Shown: positions 34,171 to 43,109, counted from the first letter of the stretch. The stretch: DNA of 64,000 nucleotides from Alloacidobacterium dinghuense (GCF_014274465.1 NZ_CP060394.1:992001-1056000); one strand, 5' to 3'. Notes: generated from the sequence alone by a model not told the origin. Program-made: numbers and translations.

Positions 34171-35283
34171 CTATAGAGTGCGCTTGAACAAAGGCGTCGC
34201 AATCAAGAGGGTCGCGATTCCAAACCCGAATAGGAAGAGCAGATCGAAGCGGATGGCCGTCAAGCCGCCGTCCTTGAGAAGCACTGCTTTGAAGCCGTGG
34301 ACGGCATACGTAAATGGATCAACAACGGCGATGGCTTGCAGCCATTTCGGGAAGCCGGAAACGGGAGAGATGGCTCCGCTGGGGAAGAATAACAACGTGT
34401 TGAGGACACCAAACATCGCACGCGGCACCAGGGGGTCCTCGACACGCACCATCATGAGGAACATCATGCCGTTGAACGCGACGGAAGTAGAGATGATGAG
34501 CAGGCAGAGTAGCAATGCAGAGATCGGATGGAAGATGACGCCAAGGCCGGCGAAGAGCGAGCCGATGACGGTGAGGCAGACGCCCGACAGCACGGCTTTG
34601 ATGGTGCCTGCAAGGTTGAGTCCGAGTACCAGCTCGAGCCTGGTGATCGGCGTCACCAGATAGCCTTCGTGGACCCCTCGCGCCTTGTCGTCGATGTAGA
34701 GCATGCCGCCGCCGATCATGACCGCTACATACATCGCGAGCGCGATCGATCCGGAGAGAAGATACTTCATGTACTCGACGTACGGGTAGAGCTCGACGAT
34801 CTCAAGCGCGATCTGTGTGACTACCTTCTGTTGAATCACGGGAGCATTCATGGCATCGACCAGAGACTGCATCTCTGCTTCGAGGCTGTTGCTCATGGTC
34901 TGATCTGAGTTGTCGACGACGAGACCGATCGCGGGGGAATCGCCCGCGAGGACACGCCGAGAATATTGAGCCGGAATAATCACTGCGCCATCGAGTTTGC
35001 CGGTGCGCACGTCTTCACGCGCAGCCTGCTCATCTTCGTAGGGGACGGTGGTGAAGGTGCGGATATTTACGGCGATGGAGTCGAAGGCCTCATGGATTTT
35101 CAACGACTGCGAACCGCGGTCGTAGTCGACTACGCCCATTTTCGCGCCGCGAATTTTGCCTCCAAACGCATTCCCGAGAACAATCAATTGAACAAGCGGA
35201 AGCGTCATCGAGACCATCATCAAGGCAGGTGAGCGGAAGAATTTTCGCATCTCCCGCTCGACGATAGCCATCATGCGTTTCAT
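34171..35283 (-). CDS. ABC-2 type permease of an efflux system (YbhS/YhhJ-like)
   Basis: The 370-residue permease has one N-terminal helix (residues 21-41, 'ALMMVSMTLPLVQLIVLGNA'), a large extracytoplasmic loop (45-175, 'MGVVDYDRGSQSLKIHEAFD', 'GAVIIPAQYSRRVLAGD', 'VDNSDQTMSNSLEAEMQSL'), and five further helices with the ABC-2 signature 'TLLFFPSGAISPVSGFPKWL' near residue 295. Only one permease gene is present whereas the E. coli ybhGFSR operon has two, so this protein probably works as a homodimer. It is last in the four-gene operon; its start overlaps the ATPase stop (ATGA). Confidence 0.88.
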   Translation of the reverse strand: MKRMMAIVEREMRKFFRSPALMMVSMTLPLVQLIVLGNAFGGKIRGAKMGVVDYDRGSQSLKIHEAFDSIAVNIRTFTTVPYEDEQAAREDVRTGKLDGAVIIPAQYSRRVLAGDSPAIGLVVDNSDQTMSNSLEAEMQSLVDAMNAPVIQQKVVTQIALEIVELYPYVEYMKYLLSGSIALAMYVAVMIGGGMLYIDDKARGVHEGYLVTPITRLELVLGLNLAGTIKAVLSGVCLTVIGSLFAGLGVIFHPISALLLCLLIISTSVAFNGMMFLMMVRVEDPLVPRAMFGVLNTLLFFPSGAISPVSGFPKWLQAIAVVDPFTYAVHGFKAVLLKDGGLTAIRFDLLFLFGFGIATLLIATPLFKRTL

Positions 35284-36293
35284 GGTTGCATCCCCGGTCG
35301 TGGCGGCATGACGAAGCCATGCGCCTTGACCTGTTCGTCACGAAGCTGACGCCCCGTGTAGTGCACAAAGACATCGTCGAGCGTGGTGTTCTGCACGCTC
35401 AGCGACTTGATGGTGTCACCCTTATCGCTCACCATCTCCACCAGTTGCGTTGTCGTCATTGAACCGTTCGAGGTCAGCAGCCTGTACATTCCCGTACCAA
35501 GCGATTCGACTGAGATGACTCCAGCCAGCTGCTTCAATCGCGCGGGCCACTCTTCAGACTCATGTGTGAGCTGGGCTTCCACTACATTGTTTCCCGGAAC
35601 GCTGGCTTTGAGCGCCATCGGAGTATCGAGAGCTACCAGCTTCCCGTGATCGACAATGGCAATTCGGTCGCACAGATGATCGGCTTCGTCCATGTAGTGT
35701 GTGGTGATCAGCATGGTGAGGTCCCGGCTGTTCCTGAGGTTATTCAGCATCTCCCATACAGCGACGCGTGAGACCGGGTCGAGCCCTGTAGTGGGCTCGT
35801 CGAGGAAGAAGATTCGCGGATTGTGAACGAGCCCGCGGGCGATCTCAAGGCGCCGTCGCATGCCGCCGGAGAGCGTCTTGGTCTGCGCGTTGCGCCACTT
35901 GAGCAGATCGACGGCTTCCAGCAATTCATCGATACTGTCCTGCCGTTCTGCTTTCGGAACCTCGTAGAGCTTGGCATAGATGGAGAGATTTTCTTCCACG
36001 GTCAAATCGATGTCGCTGGTCAGCGCCTGAGGAATCACGCCGATGGTTCGCCTGACGGCATCGGGTTCTTTAGAGACGTCATGGCCGGCGACGATCGCTT
36101 TCCCGCTGGTGACCGGAATCAGTGTCGTCATCATACGGATCAGCGTGCTTTTGCCGGCGCCATTCGGTCCGAGGAGTCCGAAGATTTCTCCATTGGCAAC
36201 GTCGAAGGTGACACCGCCGACGGCTTCGAAAGCGCCATAGCGCTTGACGATGTTCTCAACCGACATCGCCGTCCCTGCAGTGCTGCCGTTCAT
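35280..36293 (-). CDS. ABC transporter ATPase (DrrA/YbhF-like)
   Basis: The 337-residue ATPase has the Walker A 'LLGPNGAGKSTLIRMM' (residues 40-55), the Q-loop 'GVIPQALTSDIDLTVEENL', the signature 'KTLSGGMRRRLEIARGLVHN', Walker B 'IFFLDEPTTGLDPVSR' and the H-loop 'LITTHYMDEADHLCDRIAI'. The C-terminal ~110 residues ('GVISVESLGTGMYRLLTSNG', 'TTLDDVFVHYTGRQLRDE') are the DrrA-type extension. It powers efflux through the adjacent permease and membrane fusion protein. Both junctions are ATGA overlaps, which implies coupled translation. Confidence 0.92.
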   Translation of the reverse strand: MNGSTAGTAMSVENIVKRYGAFEAVGGVTFDVANGEIFGLLGPNGAGKSTLIRMMTTLIPVTSGKAIVAGHDVSKEPDAVRRTIGVIPQALTSDIDLTVEENLSIYAKLYEVPKAERQDSIDELLEAVDLLKWRNAQTKTLSGGMRRRLEIARGLVHNPRIFFLDEPTTGLDPVSRVAVWEMLNNLRNSRDLTMLITTHYMDEADHLCDRIAIVDHGKLVALDTPMALKASVPGNNVVEAQLTHESEEWPARLKQLAGVISVESLGTGMYRLLTSNGSMTTTQLVEMVSDKGDTIKSLSVQNTTLDDVFVHYTGRQLRDEQVKAHGFVMPPRPGMQP

Positions 36294-37369
36294 GGCTTCA
36301 CCAGTTTGTCTTTCGGTATATAGACTTCGGCGATCATTCCCGGCACATATTTCATGCCGGGGTTGTCGATGAGGAGTTTCAGACGAATCGTCTTGATATC
36401 GCGCTTGCGCCGGCTAACGTCGCGCTGTGTCGCGAAGTCTGCTTCTGCTGACTTGGCAATTATTTTGCCCTGAATGGCGCCGCCGCTCGGCATGACCACG
36501 CGCAGAGTGTCGCCCACTTGTACGGAGTCCGCTTCGGTTTCGGGGAGGGGCGCATATATCCACGTCTGGGTCAGGTCTGTGATGGTCACGATCGGAGTTC
36601 CGGATGCGACCACTTCTCCCTGGCGCGCTGCTCTCACGTTTACTTTGCCAGAGACAGGCGCCAGTACGCGGGCGTAGCCCAGTTGTACTTCGGCCTGATC
36701 GACGAGAGCCTGAGCGCTTTCCATCTCGCTGCGCGTCGCGGCCACGGTTTTCGCAGCAGCCTGCGCCTGAATCGTATTGGCAATAGCAACCTTCAGCATC
36801 GCCTCTGCCGCGGCCACATTCTGCTTCGCGCTGTCGACGGCTGCTTTCGCGGCATTGAGGGACGTTTCTGCTTCCTCACGCGCCTGTTCGCTCATTACGC
36901 CTTGCCCTGCAAGAGCGACTGTGCGCTTGCTGTCGGCTTCCTGATGCGCATACTGTGCCTGAGACTGGGCCAAGGCGGCTTGTGCAGCGTACAACTGAGC
37001 TTCAGCGTTTGTCACCTGGCTGGACGTGCCGCCGCGTGTCTGACGTTCGGTGTCACTTGCCTGCTGGACTTTATATTGCGCGCTCGTCGCTGTAGCTTTG
37101 GCAGCGTTGCGGGCGGCAGCCAGGTCGTCACTCTGGATCGTGGCGATCAGTTGTCCGGCCTGGACATCGTCTCCTTCATCAACGGTGAGCGTCTCGATTC
37201 GGCCGGGAACGCGTGAGCTAACGACCACTTCATTGGCGTCGACCGTGCCGATGAGTTGGAGATCCCCAGAGCGTTTCGTGGTAAGGAAATACCAGGCAAG
37301 TGCAATTAGAAGCAAGACTCCAAGCAGGATGAATATGCGGTTGCGAGCATTCATGAGAGCTTTCCCCAC
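36290..37369 (-). CDS. HlyD-family periplasmic adaptor (YbhG-like)
   Basis: The 359-residue membrane fusion protein has one N-terminal anchor ('RIFILLGVLLLIALAWYFL', residues 12-30), a biotinyl-lipoyl domain ('GTVDANEVVVSSRVPGRIET', 'VDEGDDVQAGQLIATIQSDD'), a long Ala/Gln-rich coiled-coil hairpin (95-225, many 'AQAAL..AQAQYA' heptads), then 'LGYARVLAPVSGKVNVRAAR' and 'VTITDLTQTWIYAPLPETEA'. The long hairpin suggests direct docking to a TolC-like outer-membrane channel, though no such gene lies here. It overlaps the TetR gene by 19 bp and the ATPase gene by 4 bp. The set mirrors the CecR-YbhGFSR efflux locus. Confidence 0.9.
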   Translation of the reverse strand: MGKALMNARNRIFILLGVLLLIALAWYFLTTKRSGDLQLIGTVDANEVVVSSRVPGRIETLTVDEGDDVQAGQLIATIQSDDLAAARNAAKATATSAQYKVQQASDTERQTRGGTSSQVTNAEAQLYAAQAALAQSQAQYAHQEADSKRTVALAGQGVMSEQAREEAETSLNAAKAAVDSAKQNVAAAEAMLKVAIANTIQAQAAAKTVAATRSEMESAQALVDQAEVQLGYARVLAPVSGKVNVRAARQGEVVASGTPIVTITDLTQTWIYAPLPETEADSVQVGDTLRVVMPSGGAIQGKIIAKSAEADFATQRDVSRRKRDIKTIRLKLLIDNPGMKYVPGMIAEVYIPKDKLVKP

Positions 37370-38079
37370 ATTTGAACGTTCTTAGCCTGAGGTACGGGCA
37401 TGGCGGCGAGGACGTGTTTGGCCAGATTTGCGCCATGAGTCCGATCCGCGAAGAGGGCGTTTCCTAGAAATTGCACAGAAGCCTTGCGCCTGGCTGCAAT
37501 CTCCGCCTTATCAAACGGACGAAGAGACATGGCGAGACGCATCATCGGGGCACTCAGGAAATAGAAGACATTTGCACCGAGCATGGAATACACCACTTGA
37601 AGGGAATCCAAGTCGCATAGCTCGCCAGTCCGTATCCCTTCTGCAACGGTCTCCTGCAATTTCTTGAGAAGAGGCTTAAAGAACTTTTTCACAATGAGCG
37701 GCATGGATCCGCTCTCGCCCAGGCGAAAACGGACCATCTCCTGCTGCATGAGACTCTGGAAATCGCGCTGGGTGAGAATTCGATCGAAATGGTTCAGTGT
37801 CGCGCGCAGCAGGCGCTCTCCAGCGCTGTACTTAGGATCCAGGACGGCGAGCGTGCGCTCCGCCACCATGCCGGAGACCTGTTCCAATGCTGCCTCATAC
37901 AAGCCGCTTTTGCTCTTGAAGTAGTAATAGATGAGCGCCTTATTCACCTTCGCTGATTCCGCAATGGTGTCGGTGCGCGCGCCAGCAAGACCGTGTGCAC
38001 TGAATTCTCGTATCGCTGCGCGAAGAATCTTTCCCCGGGTCTGATCTGCACGATCCTTAGTGCTTGAGGTTAAACTCAT
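37351..38079 (-). CDS. TetR/AcrR-family regulator of the efflux operon
   Basis: The 242-residue regulator has the TetR DNA-binding domain at residues 12-60 ('RGKILRAAIREFSAHGLAGA', 'TIAESAKVNKALIYYYFKSK') and a helical ligand domain to ~225. Its gene is first in the operon, upstream of the HlyD, ATPase and permease genes, the same arrangement as cecR with ybhGFSR in E. coli. A TTAAC...GTTAA inverted repeat sits 11 bases before the start and is a plausible operator for autoregulation. 'GERLLRATLNHFDRILTQRD' and the C-terminal 'KASVQFLGNALF' are family-typical. The inducing compound is unknown. Confidence 0.9.
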   Translation of the reverse strand: MSLTSSTKDRADQTRGKILRAAIREFSAHGLAGARTDTIAESAKVNKALIYYYFKSKSGLYEAALEQVSGMVAERTLAVLDPKYSAGERLLRATLNHFDRILTQRDFQSLMQQEMVRFRLGESGSMPLIVKKFFKPLLKKLQETVAEGIRTGELCDLDSLQVVYSMLGANVFYFLSAPMMRLAMSLRPFDKAEIAARRKASVQFLGNALFADRTHGANLAKHVLAAMPVPQAKNVQMWGKLS

Positions 38080-38089
38080 CGGTCATTGA

Positions 38090-38105
38090 TTAACCAGTTA
38101 GTTAA
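38090..38105. promoter_or_regulatory. Candidate TetR operator (TTAAC-N6-GTTAA)
   Basis: The inverted repeat TTAACCAGTTAGTTAA lies 11-26 bases upstream of the TetR start codon. The inner CAGTTA also partly repeats the half-site TTAACT on the other strand. Position and size fit a TetR operator overlapping the promoter of the efflux operon. Confidence 0.5.
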
Positions 38106-38365
38106 GTATAGCAAGATCTGCAGGAGGATGTCGGAAAGTCCGGTTGCTGAAGAGGACATGCCGGGATCGGGGGCTCTCTTTTCGGTAAGGGGAGTCTATG
38201 CAGCAGTAGATAGGCCCCCTGTCACAATTGACAGTCTACAGGGTGATTCCAGCCGAGTAGGATCAACCTCGATTCAGATAACGAGCCTCCCTGCCGTGGC
38301 GCTAACTTGCCTCAATCCATATCGGTGTGGGTCGCATGCACGGGTTCTGTCGTGGAGGAGGAGAA

Positions 38366-38893
38366 GTGATCAAGAACAAGGCAATTCTGTTCATCGTTTT
38401 CGCGTACCTGGCTTGCGCACCCGCGGCCTTTACCCAGGAAAAAGCGCCCGCTCCGGCCGCGCCCGGTAAGCCGGGTGCGACAGAAGAACAGAACCTCAAT
38501 GAGTACATCACGCTCTTACGGAAAGATGTGCGGTCACAAAAGTCCGCAGTGATGAGCGCGGTTATGCAACTCGACCCGGACCAGGCGGCTAAGTTCTGGC
38601 CAATTTATCGTGACTATGACGCCGAGTTGTCGAAGGTGAACAATCTGCGAGTGTCAAATATTAAAGAGTACTCGCAAACATACGACCATTTGACGGATGC
38701 GAAGGCAGATGAGCTGATTCAGAACGCATTCTTATATCAGAAGCAACGCATGGATCTACTGAACAAGTACTACGACGTCATGAAGCAATCATTGGGAGCT
38801 ACTACGGCAGCGCGCTTTGTACAGGCTGAATACCAATTGCTGCTGATCATCGATCTGCAAATTGACTCGTCGTTGCCACTGGCGGGTTCGTAA
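38366..38893 (+). CDS. Secreted helical protein of unknown function
   Basis: The 175-residue protein starts at GTG 38366 behind GGAGGAGGAG; upstream in-frame codons lack a site. A signal peptide (residues 4-22, 'KAILFIVFAYLACAPAAFTQ') precedes a Pro/Ala linker (25-38). The mature part is helical and charged: 'LNEYITLLRKDVRSQKSAVM', 'MQLDPDQAAKFWPIYRDYDA', 'RMDLLNKYYDVMKQSLGATT', 'RFVQAEYQLLLIIDLQI'. The helix pairs with 'L.P.QAAKFWPIYRDY' and 'ARFVQAEY' resemble Spy/CpxP-like (LTXXQ) periplasmic chaperones in general form, but the exact repeats are not found. It precedes another exported protein gene by 22 bp and is probably co-transcribed with it. Confidence 0.72.
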   Translation: MIKNKAILFIVFAYLACAPAAFTQEKAPAPAAPGKPGATEEQNLNEYITLLRKDVRSQKSAVMSAVMQLDPDQAAKFWPIYRDYDAELSKVNNLRVSNIKEYSQTYDHLTDAKADELIQNAFLYQKQRMDLLNKYYDVMKQSLGATTAARFVQAEYQLLLIIDLQIDSSLPLAGS

Positions 38894-38915
38894 TCCGAAA
38901 GGAGGAAAGAACGAA

Positions 38916-39515
38916 ATGCATATCTCCAGAGTTTCTCCGATAAGAGTCTTGTGCGCTGTGTTGGTGTTTCTTGCAGGCCTTGCGCCAGCGGCCGTGGCAC
39001 AGGAAAACATGGTTACGATCCCCGCCGGGACAACCATTATGGTGAGAATGCTGGATTCGATCGATTCCAGCCAGAATCCGCAGGGTTATCGGTTTACGAC
39101 GGTGCTTGAGACCAACATCGCCGTCAACGGCACCGTCATCGTTCCTGCAGGCAATACTGTGTATGGACGGCTTGCCGTGGCGGAACAGGCGGGACGCGCG
39201 ACGGGATCCTCCAATCTGCAATTGGAACTTACGGATATCGTCGTCAACGGTACTGGCTATCCGATCTACACGAGCGATTATGAGGTGAAAGGCAGCAGCA
39301 GCACGAAGAGAAGCGCCAAGCGTCTTTTGGGTGGGGCCGGTTTGGGGGCAATCATCGGAGGCATAGCAGGGAACGCCGGGATGGGAGCTGCCATTGGTGT
39401 AACTGCGGGTGCTGTGGGATCCATAGCGCAGAAAGGGCAGTCCATCAAGGTGCCGAGCGAGACCCTTATTTCGTTCCGTCTGCAGCAGCCGGCGTCCCTG
39501 CCGGCACCCTACTAG
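38916..39515 (+). CDS. Secreted glycine-zipper/TrbI-like protein
   Basis: The 199-residue protein starts at ATG 38916 after an AAGGAGGAAA site. A signal peptide (residues 1-28, 'VLCAVLVFLAGLAPAAVAQ') is followed by a beta domain ('VTIPAGTTIMVRMLDSIDSS', 'VNGTVIVPAGNTVYGRLAVA', 'LQLELTDIVVNGTGYPIYTS'). Its 'IPAGTTI.VRMLDSI', 'G..F...L...V' and 'VPAGN.VYGRL' strings resemble the TrbI/VirB10-like SH3-type fold seen in many Acidobacteriota exports. Residues 140-175 form a glycine-rich helix hairpin ('LGGAGLGAIIGGIAGNAGMG', 'AAIGVTAGAVGSIAQKG') of the glycine-zipper kind that inserts in membranes. Function unknown. Confidence 0.72.
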   Translation: MHISRVSPIRVLCAVLVFLAGLAPAAVAQENMVTIPAGTTIMVRMLDSIDSSQNPQGYRFTTVLETNIAVNGTVIVPAGNTVYGRLAVAEQAGRATGSSNLQLELTDIVVNGTGYPIYTSDYEVKGSSSTKRSAKRLLGGAGLGAIIGGIAGNAGMGAAIGVTAGAVGSIAQKGQSIKVPSETLISFRLQQPASLPAPY

Positions 39516-39620
39516 ACCGGGGACGCAATCGCGAAAGCCTATTTTCGAAAGCTGAACATAACCCTGTCTCAGCTTGTAGGACAATAATCAGGAAACACCA
39601 GGAGCGCGAAAGGTGGAGCT

Positions 39621-40280
39621 ATGAGCGAAGAAAGTGTTCTGGAAAAATTGAGGGCGGGAGCAAGGAAGTTTCAGGCTGAGGTCTACGCGAAGAATGCCGA
39701 GCACTATCAGCGGGCGGCATCGACTCCGCAGGCACCACACACGCTGATCATTTCCTGTGCCGATTCGAGAGTGGACGTAGAAGCGATCACCAGTTCGGGG
39801 CCCGGTCAGGTCTTCGTAACGCGGAACGTGGGCAATATGGCGCCGCCCTACAGCGGTACCCCGGGCGGCGTGACTGCGGTGATTGAGTACGCGGTTGCCG
39901 CGCTTAAAGTGAAGCACGTTGTAGTATGCGGTCACTCGGACTGCGGAGCGATGAAAGCACTTTTGCATCCTCCGGCGACGGACAACCTGCCGACTGTGAG
40001 GTACTGGCTGCACCATGGACAGGCAGCGCTGATGGTGGCCGAAAGCATGGCTCACAAGGACGAGCCACAGATCGACAAGCTGAAGCGGCTCACGGAAGAG
40101 AATGTGCTGATGCAGCTTGTGCATCTGAAGACACACCCGAGTGTGGCGGGCGCGATGGCGCGTGGCGAGCTGACCATGTCTGGTTGGGTCTATGACATTG
40201 GGAGCGGCGTGGTGCGCATCGCTGAGGAGGGACACAGGGACTTCATACCGGTGACGGTGGGCGCCGGAGCCAAGGCATGA
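39621..40280 (+). CDS. Beta-class carbonic anhydrase
   Basis: The 219-residue protein has all beta-carbonic-anhydrase active-site residues: Cys46, Asp48 and Arg50 in 'IISCADSRVD', and His105 and Cys108 in 'VVCGHSDCGAMKAL'; 'VFVTRNVGNM' and 'IEYAVAALKVKHVVV' are the usual strands. It interconverts CO2 and bicarbonate in the cytoplasm with a zinc ion. AGGTGGAG precedes the ATG. The stop overlaps the bestrophin start (ATGA, 40277-40280), so the two are translationally coupled. The coupling suggests that the enzyme supplies or consumes bicarbonate passing the bestrophin channel, an arrangement with a known parallel in algal carbon handling; for this organism it is inference. Confidence 0.93.
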   Translation: MSEESVLEKLRAGARKFQAEVYAKNAEHYQRAASTPQAPHTLIISCADSRVDVEAITSSGPGQVFVTRNVGNMAPPYSGTPGGVTAVIEYAVAALKVKHVVVCGHSDCGAMKALLHPPATDNLPTVRYWLHHGQAALMVAESMAHKDEPQIDKLKRLTEENVLMQLVHLKTHPSVAGAMARGELTMSGWVYDIGSGVVRIAEEGHRDFIPVTVGAGAKA

Positions 40281-41200
40281 TCGTTTCCAAAACTCAGCGG
40301 CTAACGGTGATGCTTCAGGGGCTGCGACCGGCGCTGTTTTCATTGCTGGGATGGGACCTTGTGATCGTGGTGTGCTACAAGGTCCTGCACTGGAAGTGGG
40401 TAGGATCGAGCTTTGTACCGTTGGGGTCCTTCGGCGCAGTGCTCGGCATCATCGTTGGTTTCCGGAACAGTTCCGCATATGGGCGATGGTGGGAGGCGCG
40501 GATACTGTGGGGAGCCATCGTGAACCGAAGCAGGACGTTCGCGCGGCAAGTGTTGACGACGATGTCGCCTGAGCGATCTGCGACACCTGCCGAACAGACT
40601 GAGGTTGCTGATGCGCAGCGGGAACTGGTACTTCATCAGGTCGCCTATGTTCACGCGCTGTGTCATCAGCTACGCGGACAGGACCCTGTGCCCACCGTGG
40701 TGCGGCTGATTCCAACGGAAGATCCGGCGAAGCTCGCCCGCGAGAAGAACCTGGCTCTCAAGTTGCAAACCCGGATGAGCGCGATGCTGGTGGCGGCGCG
40801 CCGGCGCGGTTGGCTGGATGAATGGCAGTGGCAGGCTCTGGATCAGAGCCTGGCGGGGCTTATGGATTCACAAGGCGGCGCCGAGCGCATCAAAAACACG
40901 CCTATGCCGAAGCAGTTCGATTTCTTCCCTCGATTCTTTGTGCAGATTTACTGCCTGATGCTGCCGATAGGGATGGTCGTGGATCTCGGGTGGTATACGC
41001 CGCTGGGTTCCACATTGGTCGGGTTCCTGTTCCTGGCTCTGGAAAAGATCGGGCGCGACCTCGAAGATCCGTTTGAAAATCGAATTCATGATGTGTCGAC
41101 GACAGCGATTGCCACAACTATCGAGATCAATCTGCGGCAACTGCTGGGCGAAACCGAACTGCCGCCGCCAGCGCAGCCGGTCGATGGAATCTTGTGGTGA
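40277..41200 (+). CDS. Bestrophin-family anion channel
   Basis: The 307-residue membrane protein has the bestrophin layout: a first helix ('LFSLLGWDLVIVVCYKVLHW', residues 16-35), 'PLGSFGAVLGIIVGFRNSSAYGRWWEARILWG' as short segments with the conserved 'FRN..AY.RW.E.R..WG' motif (residues 48-80), a cytoplasmic helical region and two later helices ('FVQIYCLMLPIGMVVDLGWY', 'TLVGFLFLALEKIGRDLEDPF'). The 'GRDLEDPF' ending is the classical Ca2+-clasp-like or C-terminal motif. Bestrophins form pentameric anion channels that pass chloride and bicarbonate. Its gene overlaps the carbonic anhydrase gene. Convergent dipZ follows after 28 bp. Confidence 0.9.
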   Translation: MIVSKTQRLTVMLQGLRPALFSLLGWDLVIVVCYKVLHWKWVGSSFVPLGSFGAVLGIIVGFRNSSAYGRWWEARILWGAIVNRSRTFARQVLTTMSPERSATPAEQTEVADAQRELVLHQVAYVHALCHQLRGQDPVPTVVRLIPTEDPAKLAREKNLALKLQTRMSAMLVAARRRGWLDEWQWQALDQSLAGLMDSQGGAERIKNTPMPKQFDFFPRFFVQIYCLMLPIGMVVDLGWYTPLGSTLVGFLFLALEKIGRDLEDPFENRIHDVSTTAIATTIEINLRQLLGETELPPPAQPVDGILW

Positions 41201-41228
41201 CGAGAGGTTCGTTCGCAGTATTTCTCTT

Positions 41229-42974
41229 CTAGCCGAAGGTGAAGGCGAAGGCCTGCACACCTGGATCTGAAAATTCGATCACAAAATCTCGATCTTTGAT
41301 CGCGCCCTTCTGCCGGATGAGTTGATACAGGCGATGCTCGGTGAGGAGGCCGTTACCTTGCTCGTCGGTGTCTACGCCGTGGTTCTCTCTGGGTAACTGG
41401 CCATCGATGGTGACGCGAAAGCGCACGGGTTTCCCGTCTGCTGCGGGACCCAAAACCAGGTGCAAGTCGCGGGCATGAAAACGAAATGCGATCTTGCCTC
41501 CTGGGGAGGTCAGCATTGCGGTCTGGTCGTGGTCAATCCAGTTGCCGGCAAGCGCCCACTGGTTCAACTCGAGGTGGGGCGGGGTGGCATAGAGCTTCGG
41601 GGCATCTTGCTTGAAGCCGCCAGGTGAGGCAAAGTTTTGCGCCCGTGCGTAACCGATATAGGTTTCAGGAGACTGCACCTCATCCATATCCGGTGCGGCT
41701 TCGGCTCCATTTGCGCTGACGCTCACGACGCCACCAGGAAGAGGTTGCTCGCCGGCTCGCTCTTTCAAAAGGAGTTGGATCCACTGCTCAGATTGCTCAT
41801 AGTCTCCTTCGCCGAAATGGTGGTAGCGTAGCTTGCCATTCACATCGAAGAAGTAGTGTGCAGGCCAGTATTGATTGCTGAAGGCAGTCCAGATTGCATA
41901 GTTGTTATCCAGCGCCACGGGATAAGTGATTCCGAGATCGCGTACCGCTTTCTGTACGTTCGACAAGTCCTTTTCGAAGGGGAACTCCGGCGTATGCACA
42001 CCGATCACTACCAGGGCGCTGTCTTTATATTTTTCGGCCCATGCGTGAAGATACGGCTGATCGCGAAGGCAGTTGATACAGGAGTAGGTCCAGAAATCGA
42101 CGAGAACAACTTTTCCTTTGAGCTGATCGGCGGTTAGCGGCTGCGTGTTTATCCACGCTGTTGCGCTTGTCAGACCGGAGAGCGGGGAGCCTTCCGTCAG
42201 AGCTTCGCCGGTGTCAGTGATGGTTAGCGTCTGATCGGGAATGCGTATTACCTTTGCTGGGTGCAGGCGATCGACCAGCTTCTGTTCCAGGCCCGATGTG
42301 CTTGAGAGTGAGATTCGCGTCAGGATACTGCGGTCCAATCCGAGTGCAATCGCAATCACTCCGATCAGAACAACGGCGCCGAGAATGCGGCGTACCCATT
42401 CTTCCACGCCAAGGGATCGCTTCATCGCTGCGAAGACGCGTCCGCCGGCGAAGAGCGCTACGGCGAGGGATGTTGCAGCGCCTGCTGCGTAGATCAAGAG
42501 CAGCAAGGATGTGTGGGCACTTGCTCCCTGCAGGGCTGCTCCTGTGAGAATCAGGCCGAGGATGGGACCTGCGCACGGCGCCCACAACAGTCCGGTGGCG
42601 ACGCCCAGTACGAGCGGTTGCCAAATACTCACAGAACCGTCAGATGCCACCTGAGTAAGTCGATTGCCCAAATGCACAAAAGGTCGGGAGAGTCGCTCTG
42701 CTAATGCTGGCCAAAGAAGGGACAGGCCGAGGAGAGCAAAGAGCAGTAGAGCAGCCACGCGTCCAAATTGGTTCGCGCGTATCAGCCATGAGCCTCCGGC
42801 TACGGCGATGGAAGCGACGACGGCAAACGTGATTGCCATGCTTAGCAGAAGAGGCAATCCAGTTCTGCGGAAAGGCTGGTCAACACGTGCAAAGGTGAAG
42901 GGCAGGATCGGGAGGATGCACGGGCTCACGATGGTGAGGATGCCTCCAACATAGGCCAATATGAACAGGACCAT
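41229..42974 (-). CDS. dipZ: DipZ-type thiol-disulfide protein (CcdA + thioredoxin + beta-sandwich)
   Basis: The 581-residue protein starts at MVLFILAYVGGIL, the first CcdA helix; an upstream in-frame ATG 90 bases earlier gives no membrane-protein logic. Residues 1-235 hold six helices of CcdA/DsbD-beta type with its Cys pair ('TIVSPCILPILPF', 'GLLWAPCAGPILGL'). Residues 290-420 are a thioredoxin-like domain with CINC in 'LVDFWTYSCINCLRDQPYL' and 'VVIGVHTPEFPFEKDLSNV'. The C-terminal ~150 residues form a beta-rich domain ('GGKIAFRFHARDLHLVLGPA', 'RFRVTIDGQLP') typical of DipZ. It conveys electrons across the membrane to reduce extracytoplasmic targets. It is convergent with the bestrophin gene. 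Confidence 0.9.
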   Translation of the reverse strand: MVLFILAYVGGILTIVSPCILPILPFTFARVDQPFRRTGLPLLLSMAITFAVVASIAVAGGSWLIRANQFGRVAALLLFALLGLSLLWPALAERLSRPFVHLGNRLTQVASDGSVSIWQPLVLGVATGLLWAPCAGPILGLILTGAALQGASAHTSLLLLIYAAGAATSLAVALFAGGRVFAAMKRSLGVEEWVRRILGAVVLIGVIAIALGLDRSILTRISLSSTSGLEQKLVDRLHPAKVIRIPDQTLTITDTGEALTEGSPLSGLTSATAWINTQPLTADQLKGKVVLVDFWTYSCINCLRDQPYLHAWAEKYKDSALVVIGVHTPEFPFEKDLSNVQKAVRDLGITYPVALDNNYAIWTAFSNQYWPAHYFFDVNGKLRYHHFGEGDYEQSEQWIQLLLKERAGEQPLPGGVVSVSANGAEAAPDMDEVQSPETYIGYARAQNFASPGGFKQDAPKLYATPPHLELNQWALAGNWIDHDQTAMLTSPGGKIAFRFHARDLHLVLGPAADGKPVRFRVTIDGQLPRENHGVDTDEQGNGLLTEHRLYQLIRQKGAIKDRDFVIEFSDPGVQAFAFTFG

Positions 42975-43109
42975 GGAACCGCAACTCCCTCGTCTACCAG
43001 GAAACTGAATCGTAACTTTGGACGCCTCCGAGTGTGAAAGGGTTACAGACAGCCAGTGGTTCATTTTAAAAGCTAGAGGAGGTTGATCCCATGAGTTTGA
43101 AATAAAGAT

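Noticed and set aside
38086-38365. Plus-strand open frame in front of the secreted-protein gene
   Set aside because: It overlaps the candidate TetR operator, has no ribosome site and no recognisable product.
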